DNA of 64,000 nt from Saccharomycopsis crataegensis (GCF_037102585.1 NW_027043838.1:558001-622000); one strand, 5' to 3'. Positions 40,999-51,633 are shown, numbered from the stretch's first letter. A program made the numbers and translations. The notes: generated by a model from the sequence alone, not told the origin.

Positions 40999-42654
40999 AT
41001 GGTCAAGTTTCTCAAGCACCAAGTCAAGGCCATTGACAACAACAAGATAATTAAATGTGACCAAAAAGTTGAGCTTAAAGTTGTTCAACAGCCAGTCAAA
41101 GCAAGAGTGTCTGGACGTAAAGAAACTAGAAATTCCTCTAGACGTCTTGTGGACCCACAACCAATTGTTCAATTAAAAATTCAACTGGGTGATAGAGATA
41201 TAATTGATTATAGTCTTGGTATTTATTTCATCAGAGCTTCTATTGATTGTATCGGATTTAGTGATTCCGAAACTTTCATGGCTAAACAAAGAAAATCTAG
41301 AATGCAAGAAGATAGTCAAGAAGATTTTGATGTCCTCAGAGGTACTACCACAGTTACTGCTCAGTTCTACAAGGGCAGCCCTTATGTTGCTTGTGGTGTC
41401 TTTGATAACTTATCTGTTAGATTCAAGGGTGAATATAGATTAAGATTTGACCTCTATGAGATCCAATCTTTCTCTCCAGATGGTTCTGTTTCTGTCAAGC
41501 CAAATGTCATTCATTGGAAAAATGCCACTGTTTACTCTTCTAGATTTACCGTTTACACCGACGCTTCATTTGATGGTCTCGAGGCTTCACCAATCCTTAA
41601 TGAGCAATTGAAGAAAGCTGGCTGCAGAATCAGAACCAGAAAGCCAAAGACCAACTTGCCTGCTGGTATGAAAAACTTACCATACGAGGATTTCAGAATC
41701 GCCAAACCAATGAAAGGCTATCCTAATGGGCCAATTGGTATGGGTGGTGTTATTGGTGCTGGTCTTCAGTTCTATCCACAAATGAATAATGGTTTCAACC
41801 CTGCCGTAGGAGCTGCTTCTGTTTATAATAGTCCACAATTAGGATATGGTGGTAGCAACTATTTTGATTCCCCTTTGCCTTCTAGAAGCGCTACTCCTTT
41901 GCAAACTGTTCAAAGAAGTCAATCTATCACTGATGTCTATAGTAGATCTGCCACACCAATGAATGGCTATTCTGCAAATTCGGTCATGGGTACCCCTATG
42001 CCAACTATCAAGTCCCAATACTTCACACCATCCCAACAGGCTCCTGATACTCCACAAACCAACCAAGTTGATGTATTCTCCACCCCATTGACACACTTAT
42101 CCATCAATGATTCCGCTGCTTTTGACGCCACTGGCTTAGACTTGTCGCCTCTTGAACAAGATGTCATTTTCAACCCACAAGCAAATCAAAGCTCGAATTA
42201 TGTGTTGGGCAATAACAATGGTCTTAATAATAATCTCGGTGGTCCAATTGACAATGGTTCAAAGCTTGACTTCAACAACTTGGATGGTTTCTATCAATCT
42301 TTGTCAGTGGGTAATGATGTTACTGTTGACAATATCAATAATGCTCCAAGATCCCAAGAAGTACTTCTTGAATCATTCTCAAGTACTGTTAACAATAGTG
42401 ATATTAGCCAAAAGCAGCTGCAACAACAACATCAACATCAACATCAACAACATCAACAGACTCCAGTACAGCAGCAACAAACTAAGTATGAAGATTCAAG
42501 TGATAATATTGACTTCATGTCTTTATTACAAGATAATATCAACTTTAGTGGTGTTTCAGAACAGCAGCAGCAGCAATTCCAACAACAACAGCAATTCCAA
42601 CAGCCAAATTTTGAAAACCCATTCGCTATAAGTGAGTTGGAATTCACCTTCTAA
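40999..42654 (+). CDS. Velvet-domain transcriptional regulator
   Basis: A 551-residue protein whose N-terminal part (about residues 24-216) is a velvet domain, a DNA-binding fold related to NF-kB Rel. The key family blocks are all present: LKVVQQPVKARVSGRKE, then RLVDPQPIVQLKI, a YFIRASIDC strand, LRGTTTVTAQFYKG, the hallmark GVFDNLSVRFKGEYRLRFDLYEI, and SSRFTVYTDASFDG before AGCRIRTRKPK. In filamentous fungi velvet proteins (VeA, VelB, VosA, VelC) control development, spores and secondary metabolism. S. cerevisiae and C. albicans have none. The rest is disordered: SRSATP repeats, SP/TP sites, and a Gln/His-rich end (residues about 474-535). Which velvet subfamily it belongs to cannot be decided by eye. 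It stands alone between two long gene-free regions. Confidence 0.92.
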   Translation: MVKFLKHQVKAIDNNKIIKCDQKVELKVVQQPVKARVSGRKETRNSSRRLVDPQPIVQLKIQLGDRDIIDYSLGIYFIRASIDCIGFSDSETFMAKQRKSRMQEDSQEDFDVLRGTTTVTAQFYKGSPYVACGVFDNLSVRFKGEYRLRFDLYEIQSFSPDGSVSVKPNVIHWKNATVYSSRFTVYTDASFDGLEASPILNEQLKKAGCRIRTRKPKTNLPAGMKNLPYEDFRIAKPMKGYPNGPIGMGGVIGAGLQFYPQMNNGFNPAVGAASVYNSPQLGYGGSNYFDSPLPSRSATPLQTVQRSQSITDVYSRSATPMNGYSANSVMGTPMPTIKSQYFTPSQQAPDTPQTNQVDVFSTPLTHLSINDSAAFDATGLDLSPLEQDVIFNPQANQSSNYVLGNNNGLNNNLGGPIDNGSKLDFNNLDGFYQSLSVGNDVTVDNINNAPRSQEVLLESFSSTVNNSDISQKQLQQQHQHQHQQHQQTPVQQQQTKYEDSSDNIDFMSLLQDNINFSGVSEQQQQQFQQQQQFQQPNFENPFAISELEFTF

Positions 42655-44071
42655 TAGACTTTTCAATTCTCTCAACTTTACTATTATTAATGTTTCATAA
42701 TTTTCTTTACTCATCTTCAATTTATTTTCTCGGTTTTATAGATATAGATTATCTTCTTTTTTTTATGAGGTTCCTCCCTCTAACATATTATATTTACGGT
42801 TTATAACTTTTATTGTTTTCACTTTACGACTCTGGGCATATATATATATATTTATTTCTCGACCTTTTCATTTGATTAACCTTTTGCCTTCTTTTTTTTG
42901 TTTCCCATCATAATAAAAGTACTATATTTAATGATTCAATGTATCTAGAATTTGTACTGTAAATTTTTTAGGGTTTCAAAAATGGCGATTGCACTTAACA
43001 ACATAAAACGGGATCTTGTTTTAAAATCACGCTACATGCGACATTTAATAATCGAATCTTAACTAAGCAAGAAGTACAGAAAAAGATAAAGCAAAAAATA
43101 TTTCAATCCTTTTTTAGTATATATGTATAAACCATCTACTATACTTACTCAGATCGACTAAATAATACAGAACAGTACTATTCCGTCCCGAAGATCCTGC
43201 CTCCTTCTCGAACATTCTTCATGTAACCTAAATATTATGTATTTAAACTTAAAAAATTAATCAACATTGAACAAATCAACTCAAATTTAACAGAACAATC
43301 AAAATTCCAGAATATTTTGAAAGCAGATATTGGACTAAAGATATAATAAAAATACAACTATATGTTGTTCTTTGAGAACAAAAACTCACTGATGTCCAGA
43401 TAACAGCCCTACTAAACATAAACATGAATCAACAGCATTCTACAAAAATTAGAGAGTGAAATATCTTCACTTCTTAATGATAGTTAGCAATTACATATTT
43501 AGGAACTACGTATTCTTATTGTTATTTTTACCATCTTACTTGTTACAAGGTGTTGATATGCCTGATCCATATAGAGAATCTTTTACCCAGAAAACTCCTA
43601 AACACTCTACGGTGCTTCTATTTGTTATATAAGGGGTTCAATATCCAGATTCATTTACCTTTATATCTATTTCATCAACTACAGATAGTGTGAATATATT
43701 ACTATATTACCAGGAAAATCACTTTTTTCTTTCATTTAAAGTTTGATTTGTTAATGAACATACAAGTATATATCTATATAAATTCATATGTGGTACCACT
43801 ATTTATTTGATGTCAGGGAAAGCCATATTATGGTGATTCTACTAATATTTGGATTATTATTTTGGCGAACGGCTGAATGATTTGTGTCTTTACGAGTCAC
43901 AGAGGTTCTGAATAACATGCAAGCCGGGCATTTCATGCCGGTCTTTCTAATAGATAAGTAAAATGCTATAACTTTCTCACAACCTCACACTCCTTGCTTT
44001 AAGAATTAATGATCACGTGATATGACAATAGAAATGTGATTCACAAAACTGGAAACTAAAGCTTTCAAGTT
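42655..44071. other. Gene-free region between the velvet gene and the tRNA
   Basis: About 1.4 kb, AT-rich. It contains a small hairpin at 43924-43941 (CCGGGCAT...ATGCCGG with a bulged G) and a perfect ATCACGTGAT at 44012-44021, 50 bases before the tRNA. No gene seen. Confidence 0.5.
44012..44021. promoter_or_regulatory. E-box decamer ATCACGTGAT
   Basis: Perfect copy of the recurrent decamer, 50 bases upstream of the tRNA-Thr gene and about 590 bases before the capping-enzyme gene. Confidence 0.45.
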
Positions 44072-44143
44072 GCCTGCTTAGCTTAGGGGTAAAGCGTTGC
44101 ACTTGTAATGCAAAGATCACTAGTTCGAATCTGGTAGTAGGCA
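44072..44143 (+). tRNA. tRNA-Thr (anticodon UGU)
   Basis: A 72-base cloverleaf without intron. The acceptor stem GCCTGCT pairs with AGTAGGC (one G-U pair), and the D stem is GCTT/AAGC. The anticodon stem TTGCA/TGCAA frames the loop CTTGTAA with anticodon TGT, which reads ACA threonine. The T arm is ACTAG-TTCGAAT-CTGGT, and A is the discriminator base. The TTCGAAT B box is canonical. A T run starting about seven bases after the gene would stop RNA polymerase III. Confidence 0.93.
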
Positions 44144-44612
44144 GCATCAATTTTTTTGTTTTTACAACCCAGTCTTTTGGATTTTGTAGAATGAACTTCA
44201 ATTTTTTTTTTTTTCGTTTCGTTTCGTTTATTTCAAAGTATATAGCCTTATCAAATTTAACTTTTTAGGAACGTCTATTAAACTCAGCATGCTTTTGCTT
44301 ATTATAGGTTTACTGTGGTGAGCCAGAATTGCACGTGATGAAATACTTCAAAAACGTGAGACAGAAAACAAAAAATCAGAACTTTGCGTTCAATATTTTG
44401 ATATGAAAAAGTATTTATTTATACTGTCCCTAGGTTTTTTTTTTTAGAAGTTGAAGCCTAGTAATAGGAGTTTGGAATTGTATCCAGAATACTTTGTATA
44501 ATTAACTGTATCATAGAAGAGGAAAAGCATAGCGCCTTATTTTTTTTCTGATTCTTTCATTCACATTTGTTCATTCACTCATTATTTTTCTGGCGATAAG
44601 GAGATATTGATA
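44144..44612. other. Region between tRNA-Thr and the capping enzyme gene
   Basis: About 470 bases: the Pol III T run, further T tracts, and a GCACGTGATG element (CACGTG at 44332-44337) in the capping-enzyme promoter. No gene seen. Confidence 0.45.
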
Positions 44613-45938
44613 ATGTTCGAGGATAGAGATGTACCGGAAATGCCTGGCATTTTACAGCCAGATAATGTTGCTTTTGATTTAAAACAAACAGTTGCTCAAA
44701 TGCTTGGGCTCAAAAGATTTGATCGTTTCCCAGGAAGTCAGCCCGTTAGTTTTGAGCGGAAGCATATCGCGGAAAGATTAATGAAGCATGATTACTATGT
44801 ATGTGAGAAGTCTGATGGGTTAAGATGTCTAATGTTAATATTGGCTGACAGCTTTGATGGAAGAGTTGAGGAGGGAGTATTTTTAATCAATAGATCTTAT
44901 GAGTTTTATCGTGTGCCAAACATTCATTTTCCAATAAGCAAACGAAATTTAATTCAGCCTCATAATGGAACTCTAGTTGATGGAGAATTAGTATTGGATA
45001 AAAGGCCAGACGGCACGAAAGAATTGAGATATTTAGTATTTGATTTGCTAACAGTGAATGGGACTTCATACACTTCAAGACCAACAGACCGAAGATTGGC
45101 TCATATTAATGATTTGATCGAACCATACTATGAATACCGAAAACAATATCCAGAAGAAAGTGCGGGATTTGCTTTCAAAGTTACCCCAAAGAAGATGTCT
45201 ACATGCTCAAAAATCCCAAGAATATTGGATTCCTTGCCTCATTTGCCACATATTTCTGATGGGTTAGTTTTCACTTGTTGTGAAACCCCATACGTGTTTG
45301 AAACTGATTCTACTTTATTGAAATGGAAACCTGCCGAAGAGAATACTATTGATTTCAGAATTGAATTGAAGTTTAAGTTATATAAAGATGAAATAGAGGA
45401 ATATTATGATTACGATTCAAAGCCAAAAATCGAACTACATGTCTGGAAAGGTGACAGAAATTATGATTACTTTGGTGACTTAAGTATAACAGATCACGAA
45501 TGGGAAGAGTTGAAGAAATTGGAACAACCTTTGAATTTGAGAGTTGCAGAAGTTAAGAAAAATAATAATGGGGATTGGAATATTCTTAGATTTAGAGATG
45601 ACAAGGAACATGGAAACCATTATACTGTGGTGAGGAAGATTCTACAATCTATTGGTGACGGTGTTTCTAGTAAAGAGCTAGTTCAAACCTGCCCAGAAAT
45701 CGAAAGACTGTGGATCAGGCGTGCTGCTGAAAGAAAACAAATGGCAATGGCAAAGCAGGGACATAGAGCACCACCTCCACAACAAAACCATGTGTCAAAC
45801 AATAGATCAAATAGTGAATCTGATGAAATAGCATCCAGAAAACGAGCTGCTGCAAATATCCTACCAACTTATGATTTTGAAGATGATGACGATGACGATG
45901 ATGTGGATGAAGTTGATGTGAAGAGACGGAAGGGTTGA
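44613..45938 (+). CDS. CEG1: mRNA capping enzyme, guanylyltransferase subunit
   Basis: A 441-residue GTP:RNA guanylyltransferase that adds the GMP cap to nascent Pol II transcripts. It works with a separate RNA triphosphatase (Cet1 type in yeasts). The nucleotidyltransferase motifs appear in order: motif I EKSDGLRC with the GMP-accepting Lys at residue 66, motif III (VFLINRSYEFY), the DGELVLD block, the motif IV region HISDGLVFT, and motif V LLKWKPAEENTIDF. The OB fold follows, ending in ILRFRDDKEHGNHYTVV. The tail is disordered and acidic with a bipartite basic end (DVKRRKG), probably nuclear localisation. A CTG at 45708 lies in a position that I expect to be polar in relatives. Start 44613 matches the family. 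Confidence 0.94.
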   Translation: MFEDRDVPEMPGILQPDNVAFDLKQTVAQMLGLKRFDRFPGSQPVSFERKHIAERLMKHDYYVCEKSDGLRCLMLILADSFDGRVEEGVFLINRSYEFYRVPNIHFPISKRNLIQPHNGTLVDGELVLDKRPDGTKELRYLVFDLLTVNGTSYTSRPTDRRLAHINDLIEPYYEYRKQYPEESAGFAFKVTPKKMSTCSKIPRILDSLPHLPHISDGLVFTCCETPYVFETDSTLLKWKPAEENTIDFRIELKFKLYKDEIEEYYDYDSKPKIELHVWKGDRNYDYFGDLSITDHEWEELKKLEQPLNLRVAEVKKNNNGDWNILRFRDDKEHGNHYTVVRKILQSIGDGVSSKELVQTCPEIERLWIRRAAERKQMAMAKQGHRAPPPQQNHVSNNRSNSESDEIASRKRAAANILPTYDFEDDDDDDDVDEVDVKRRKG

Positions 45939-46196
45939 TTTACATGATTATATGATGAGTGATAATGATAGCTAACGCATTTTTTCTTTTTTTTTATTCT
46001 TCTTCTGTTGTACTATAGTTTTAATAGCTAAATCGCTGCCTAATGTGATTTGTAGATTTATAAATTCAGAAAATTCTGTAATGAAAGCATTAATTAAGCT
46101 ACCCTAAGAAAGTCAGAAACAAAGTAGAAAAAAAAAAAGGATAATTCATAAAATATCATACATATACTATAATTAATTTAACTATGGTTATTATTA

Positions 46197-46203
46197 TTAT
46201 TGC

Positions 46204-46267
<64 letters not shown>

Positions 46268-47654
46268 GCTGCAATATTTGTTTTTGCATTTGGATATGTT
46301 TTTGATGCATGTATTGTTGGTGCTTCTGTTGTGCTAGTAGTTGTTGTTTTTGAAGCAAATATTGTTGCTGCTGTTGTATGGAAGGGGTCACATAAACTCT
46401 TGGTTTGATGATATATTCATCATTGCTATCAATTTTGAAATACGCCACTCTACCACTAATTGGACTGCTACTTAATCTACCATTACCAAAACCATTACTG
46501 TAGAATTCTCTCATTTTGACATATTTTGATTTTGATCTGATTGGCAATCTATTATTGGTAGCCAAAGGCATGGCAAACGATCCCTTAACACCCTCCATGA
46601 CTTGAAACGTTTCTTCATCTGAATCCAAATATTGTGAACCCCCATGTGCTAAATCATCCTTTTCTGCTTGTGCCAAAGCTGAACTTGCCAAAAGCTTGAC
46701 TTGATTCTTTCTTTGATAAGCAGCCAATAACGCGTCATAGGAGGCCGATCTACCAAGCACGGCTCTCTTGGCACCCATGGAGTGTGTTTTACAAGTCAAA
46801 GATCTTGCACAGAACCCACCATCCTTAAGAGGCACACCACATTGTTTCTCAACGTCCACGGGGCCTTTCACCTTAGCTTTTGCAGTGGTGGTTGTCTTTG
46901 ATTTTTTCTCCATTTGCTTCTGTAATTTCTTAGTTTCCTTCTCCTTCTCCTTCTGCTCTTTTTCCTTTTCTTTTTTCTTCAACTTTTTCTGTTTACGCTC
47001 CTCAATCTTCTGTTGCTTCTTGAGTTCACGTAATTGTCTAGCTTCTTCTTTTTCCTTTTCCTTATCCAACTTCCTCTTTCTTGGATTCTTTGCAGTAGCA
47101 TTTCCCAAACCAGATGAAGGACTGCTGATGGCACTAGCTGATGCAGATGGTGTCAATGATTTTTCGAGATTATTCTCAACCTTAACTGTGGATGTATTAT
47201 TATTAGTATTATTTCCATTAATGATTGAGCTTGTAATTACCGGAGGATTTTTTTTCATTTCAGTACATTCTTTAATGTGCTTTTCAAGATAGGTGTCAAG
47301 GATTGGTCGTTCACAGTGGTTACAAATTCTGTATTTTAGAGGGGTTCTCAAAGGGTTCTTATTTTTCAGTATTAAGCTATCACTGATTTCTTTCAGACTG
47401 ATATTTATGTTAATGCTGCTATTTTTTCCGGTAATGTTATCCACATAGTTACCAACCTCACGCCAGTTAGGATTTCTATTAGAAAGATTAGGATTATTTG
47501 GACTGGTTAGAGTGTCACTGTTATTAACCCTTTCTGGTTTAAGCTTCAAACTATGGATAATCTTGTTGGCGTTTGGGGTTCCCACCAATGCTTCTTTGGG
47601 TATCTTAACTTGCACATTATTATTTAATTTAGGAGGTCGTTTACCAGCAGCCAT
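46197..47654 (-). CDS. SGF73: SAGA subunit Sgf73, ataxin-7 ortholog with polyQ tail
   Basis: A 485-residue subunit that tethers the Ubp8 deubiquitinase module to the SAGA coactivator. An N-terminal zinc finger (CNHCERPILDTYLEKHIKEC) is the part that inserts into the module in S. cerevisiae. A long Lys/Glu coiled coil follows. The SCA7 domain (about residues 262-320) is almost identical to the family: VDVEKQCGVPL, GGFCARSLTCKTHSMGAKRAV, GRSASYDALLAAYQ. The C-terminus is Gln/His-rich and ends in 24 consecutive Gln (46200-46271), 22 CAA and two CAG, running directly into the stop codon. The human ortholog, ataxin-7, has its disease-linked polyQ at the N-terminus, so this tract arose separately. 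S. cerevisiae Sgf73 does not end this way. Confidence 0.94.
46200..46271 (-). repeat. CAA trinucleotide repeat (polyQ codons)
   Basis: 24 glutamine codons, nearly pure CAA, at the very end of SGF73. They abut in-frame TAA triplets that extend the three-base periodicity past the stop codon (46191-46199 and beyond). It is a compound (TTG)n/(TTA)n microsatellite when read on the plus strand. Confidence 0.9.
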
Positions 47655-47760
47655 ACCAACTGAAAAGTTTCAACAAAGGATATCAGTTTGTTAAAAAAAA
47701 ATAACAAAAATCTAAAGCGCAAGAACTAATCCTTTAGTATTCATTCCTGGTCTATCTAGA

Positions 47761-48045
47761 TTAGCGATCAGCATCACTTATCACTTTACGAAGCTGTTTG
47801 TTTTTGCCTTTCTTGACGGTGTTTGGGTGGACAGGGTCTCGTAACCAGTAATTGGCGGAGAAAGTCGATTGATAAGGAGAAATAATATTCTTTTGAAACA
47901 ATTTGCAATAAATTTTGTAGAGTCTTTTGGATACTAGAGGAATATATAATTTGGTTGCATCATGTTCTTCTTCGTCTTGTGCGTGTGGCGTCAGGTCTGT
48001 GTGTGTTTCTAGGTTAGTGAAGTTATTCCATGCAGCAAAATGCAT
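47761..48045 (-). CDS. Small protein (94 aa), unrecognised
   Basis: A 94-residue basic protein that I do not recognise. The first 35 residues are acidic and His-rich. The rest (VSKRLYKIYCKLFQKN, then FSANYWLRDPVHPN) is hydrophobic and basic with an ordered look, and ends in a Lys-rich tail. It shares a 158-base divergent promoter with the gene at 48204 and ends 106 bases before SGF73, spacing that fits a real gene. The LY(K/R) segment is vaguely reminiscent of small mitochondrial LYR-type factors, but I would not assign it. A profile search would show whether it is conserved. Confidence 0.6.
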   Translation of the reverse strand: MHFAAWNNFTNLETHTDLTPHAQDEEEHDATKLYIPLVSKRLYKIYCKLFQKNIISPYQSTFSANYWLRDPVHPNTVKKGKNKQLRKVISDADR

Positions 48046-48203
48046 CGCTAAAGAAATAAAGGAAATTTTGAATCATATCAACCAGCAACATTTCACATTT
48101 TTTTTTTCTTTTTTGGATCTTATCCCTGCTTCTTTTCTTTAACATCAGAAAAGAAGATATCTATAAAAACCACCACAAATACTAAAGAAAGAGAGAAAAG
48201 AAA

Positions 48204-48531
48204 ATGGGCTTGGATAGTTCGAGATGGGCCAAATCTGACGATGAGGAAACGAAAAATGATAATATTTCCAAGAAGATGGAAAAGAAATCGACATTTGGTT
48301 TGAAATCCTCAAAATGGGCCAACGATGAGCCACTAGAAAACTCGGTACAAGAAACAAAAGCAATCTCCCGGGAAAATAATCAAAATCATCGAAGAAGTTA
48401 TAAACTGAAACAAAAAGGAGGAAAGAGTGAACATCAAGAAAACTCTGCTGTGTATTCAAAAGATCTTCAAGGGTTTGGAATGGCCCCTATAAATTTCAGA
48501 GCGTACGGCAAGAAATCCCATGAAGAAGAAG

Positions 48532-48562
<31 letters not shown>

Positions 48563-49367
48563 TGAAAGTGAATCATCTGATGGAGAATATGAAACAGAAG
48601 AAAAATATTGTAATAATTACAAAAAGGCTCCAATTAAATTCAATCAGAGAAACACACGAAAGCCAATAAACTTCAAGAAACACACTCCGCATGCATCTCC
48701 TGAAAAGAAGCAAAACAGAGTCCCCAATAGTGCTTCGTCAAATGACTCATCTTTGTTCGATAGAATAGGCACTCCGTCTCGAAACCATGAAACTGATCTT
48801 TCATCAAACGCATTATCTGAAGAAGAGGAGGACGACGCCAAGGAAGGATACAATATAGAGGAAGAAGAGAATGATGAAGAACATGTTTCTGGGAATATTG
48901 CTGATTTGTCTGAAGGTGCCAAATCATTTGCTGCCAGATTGGGCTTGGCTGTTAGTATTACCAGCAAAAACGAAACCCAAAGAAACAACGAGAATGCCAG
49001 GAAGGATCGCGAATTACAAAGACAACAATACAAATATAATCGGATCAATGATAACCATAGAAAATGGGAAAACGCGACCAGGAGCCGTCGCAGCAACGTT
49101 CATTCTGGCCACAATTCAAGAGAAAGAATCTCATCAAAAGAGCGCACGTCAATCAATAACCATGGCCGTGGATCAAAACCAAATAAATCTTCGAAAGATG
49201 TTGAGACAGAAAAGTTGAAAGAATTGCAGGATAAAATCGACAAACTTCAGCTTGAGAATGCTAGACTCGTCCACGAAAATGGCGAAAAGAAATTAGACAA
49301 CTACTTGAAGGATTTCGACAACAAGAAAATCGACTGGGCCGATGACGTTGATGATGAAGATTTTTAA
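48204..49367 (+). CDS. Acidic disordered protein with two SS(R/K)WA motifs
   Basis: A 387-residue protein without a domain I recognise. Two near-identical short motifs open it: GLDSSRWAKSDDEE at residue 2 and GLKSSKWANDEP about 30 residues later. These look like repeated binding peptides. Then come a run of 13 Glu (GAA repeat, 48522-48560), paired (A)PI(K/N)F segments (APINFRAYG, APIKFNQRN, KPINFKKH), a second acidic block, and a region DLSEGAKSFAARLGLAVS. The C-terminus is a coiled coil (EKLKELQDKIDKLQLENARL) closing on an acidic WADDVDDEDF. Charge and low complexity suggest an RNP or chromatin-associated protein, but that is inference. Start and end are clear. Confidence 0.8.
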
Positions 49368-49761
49368 AAGATCCTATCTTTCATTATTTTCCCTATTCTT
49401 TATTATTCTTCCCACTATGCTGTTATAAACAGTATTTCTGGAAGGTTTTGTGTTTTATCATATTCATTTTTCACTTTTTTTTTTGTATTATTAGATTTTT
49501 ATGTGACATATTGGAACGCTAGTTATTTTTATTTATTCGAATTTTTTATTTTTATTTCTAATATCTTCCAGCTTGCGAAGATCGTAAAATTGAAGCTCTC
49601 CATGTCGTTAACCATAGTTAATATATGTGGTGGTACAGATTACATAATGTATTACATAATCAAGACTACTGAATTTTCAACAAAAAAATTAACAAAAACA
49701 CGAACCAGTCGGTACAACAACAGAAATATTCTCTGTGGGGTTATTTCAATCCAATTTAATC
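49368..49761. other. Intergenic region before TAF8
   Basis: About 390 AT-rich bases with T runs. The TAF8 frame is open from 49735 but the first ATG is at 49762. No other gene seen. Confidence 0.5.
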
Positions 49762-51597
49762 ATGATTGAAATGCTTATAAGATATGCTGCTTTGATATTG
49801 GAATCCTTAGATATCAAAATTACAAACAAGGCCCTTCATTATTTTAGCTCTCTAATTGTCAACTACATCGATGATTTGTTTTCATCACTTCGGGAAATGA
49901 TGATGCAACAACGAAGATTGCATCCAGGGTATCTTGACTTAGTACTACTAATGAGATCATTTTATATTGAGCCTCAGGAGCTATTATATCAATTGGATAT
50001 CTCTAAAGTGATCAAGGGTGGACCGTACGCGGGCTCTTTAACTACATTAAAGCGGCAGAGTGAAGACCTACTAAGTGAGTTGGACCAGACGCCGGAAGAA
50101 GACCAATTAAATAAAAATGACAGAGACTATAAAGAAGCTTTACAGCTAATGCCTCTGACAAATAAGAAAAAATTTTATATTCAGAATTTTCTTCCTGATT
50201 TCCCGTCAGATCACACATACAGATATAGTGAAGTTTACACAAAAAAGGTTCAAGACCCAAAACAATTACGACAAATATTGGTACACGAGGGGAATTCGGC
50301 TTTAAAAGGCTTGTTAAGTTTGCAGTCCTCAAAGAATGCTGATGAAGATTTGGACTCGAGAATCGAAAGTAACGGCGGCGCCACACAGCAGCTATTATCC
50401 CCACCTTTATCACCTGTGAATCCGGATTTGAAGCAGGATATTAATAAAAAAGAAGAAGCACCGCAATCTTCAAGCGAAGCTTCTAAAGAAAAGACCCAGG
50501 AAAATGATGACAAAGATAAAATTAATATCAATTTGCCTCTCAAACCTTTAGATATTGTGGAATATGCTAGTAAGAGACTTGGGTTATTAAAGAAGAAAGA
50601 AAATCAAAAACAAGAGAGAGTGAGCAGGCTAAGGCATGACAGACAGTTTGTTAGGTACCTAGCACTTTACAAACATCTCAGTCCTTACTCTCCTAAACCA
50701 GATTATGATAATGAACCGAAAGAATATAGGATGGATGAGTCAGTCGAATTGATGATGTCGGGGACCATGAATCAAGAATACAACACACTTATCAAAAACT
50801 TAGGAATCCAGAAAAAGCAGAAGCAGCTCAGATTCCAAGAAAAATTGAAATTGAAGAAAGAAAAACAGGAGGAGAGAAAGCGTAAGGCTAAGGAATTAGA
50901 GGAATTGAAATTAAAGGAGAATGGTCAGGACGAAAAAGAATTGAACGATTTGGATTTTGATAATTTTGAGTTTGGATTTGATGATAATTTTGATATTGAT
51001 GGATCACAAATACCCAAGAATCCTGCTGAAACCAAAGCAGGAGCAGCCACTAACAATGCTAATGGGGAAGTTCAAGCCGCTGTAGGATTCAGCAAGGAGA
51101 TCAATGCTACTATTAATGATGATGAAAATAAAGAAAAAGAAAAACCACATGAACCAGAGGGATCTTCTTCATCAACAAATGTCGGCAAGACAGTATCTGC
51201 CCAGAAAGCTCCAGTGAAAGCTCCCCCAGCAGCACAAAATAATGAAGAGGTAGAATTCAATTTCAATATGAGCGATGAAGAGAACAATGAGATTGATGAT
51301 GACTTGGATGAATTATTGGAGGGAAATGATCGTGAAAATGAAGATGTAGCTATGTCTGATGATTCAGAAAGCGATAATCAGCGAATTGTTTCATTTCCTA
51401 CAATTCAGTCTGAACCAACCATGAGAATTGACTCATCAAGCGTAGTTGAAACAGATTCACAGTTCGAAGATTTTCTGGCTACAGCAAGCCCAAGACTCCC
51501 ACATATTCCATCCAAAAGGCCGTTGGGATCAGGAATGGCGACCCAGAGCGAGACTAATAAAGAAGAGATCGATTTAGGTGACGCGGAACTGATGAGC

Positions 51598-51633
<36 letters not shown>

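Noticed and set aside
40999-42654. Reading the velvet protein as an Ndt80-type or Rel/NF-kB-type factor
   Set aside because: Those folds are related, but the order and wording of the blocks (ARVSGRKE, DPQPIVQLKI, DNLSVRFKGEYRLRF) are those of velvet proteins.
43551-43690. TGTTGATATG...CATCAACTACA segment with a TATA-like centre, about 400 bases upstream of the tRNA, considered as a solo LTR
   Set aside because: No matching direct repeats at its edges and no second copy in the window; termini are only loosely LTR-like.
44013-44201. 62-codon minus-strand frame across the tRNA gene
   Set aside because: The tRNA folds fully on the plus strand, and the frame is its antisense shadow.
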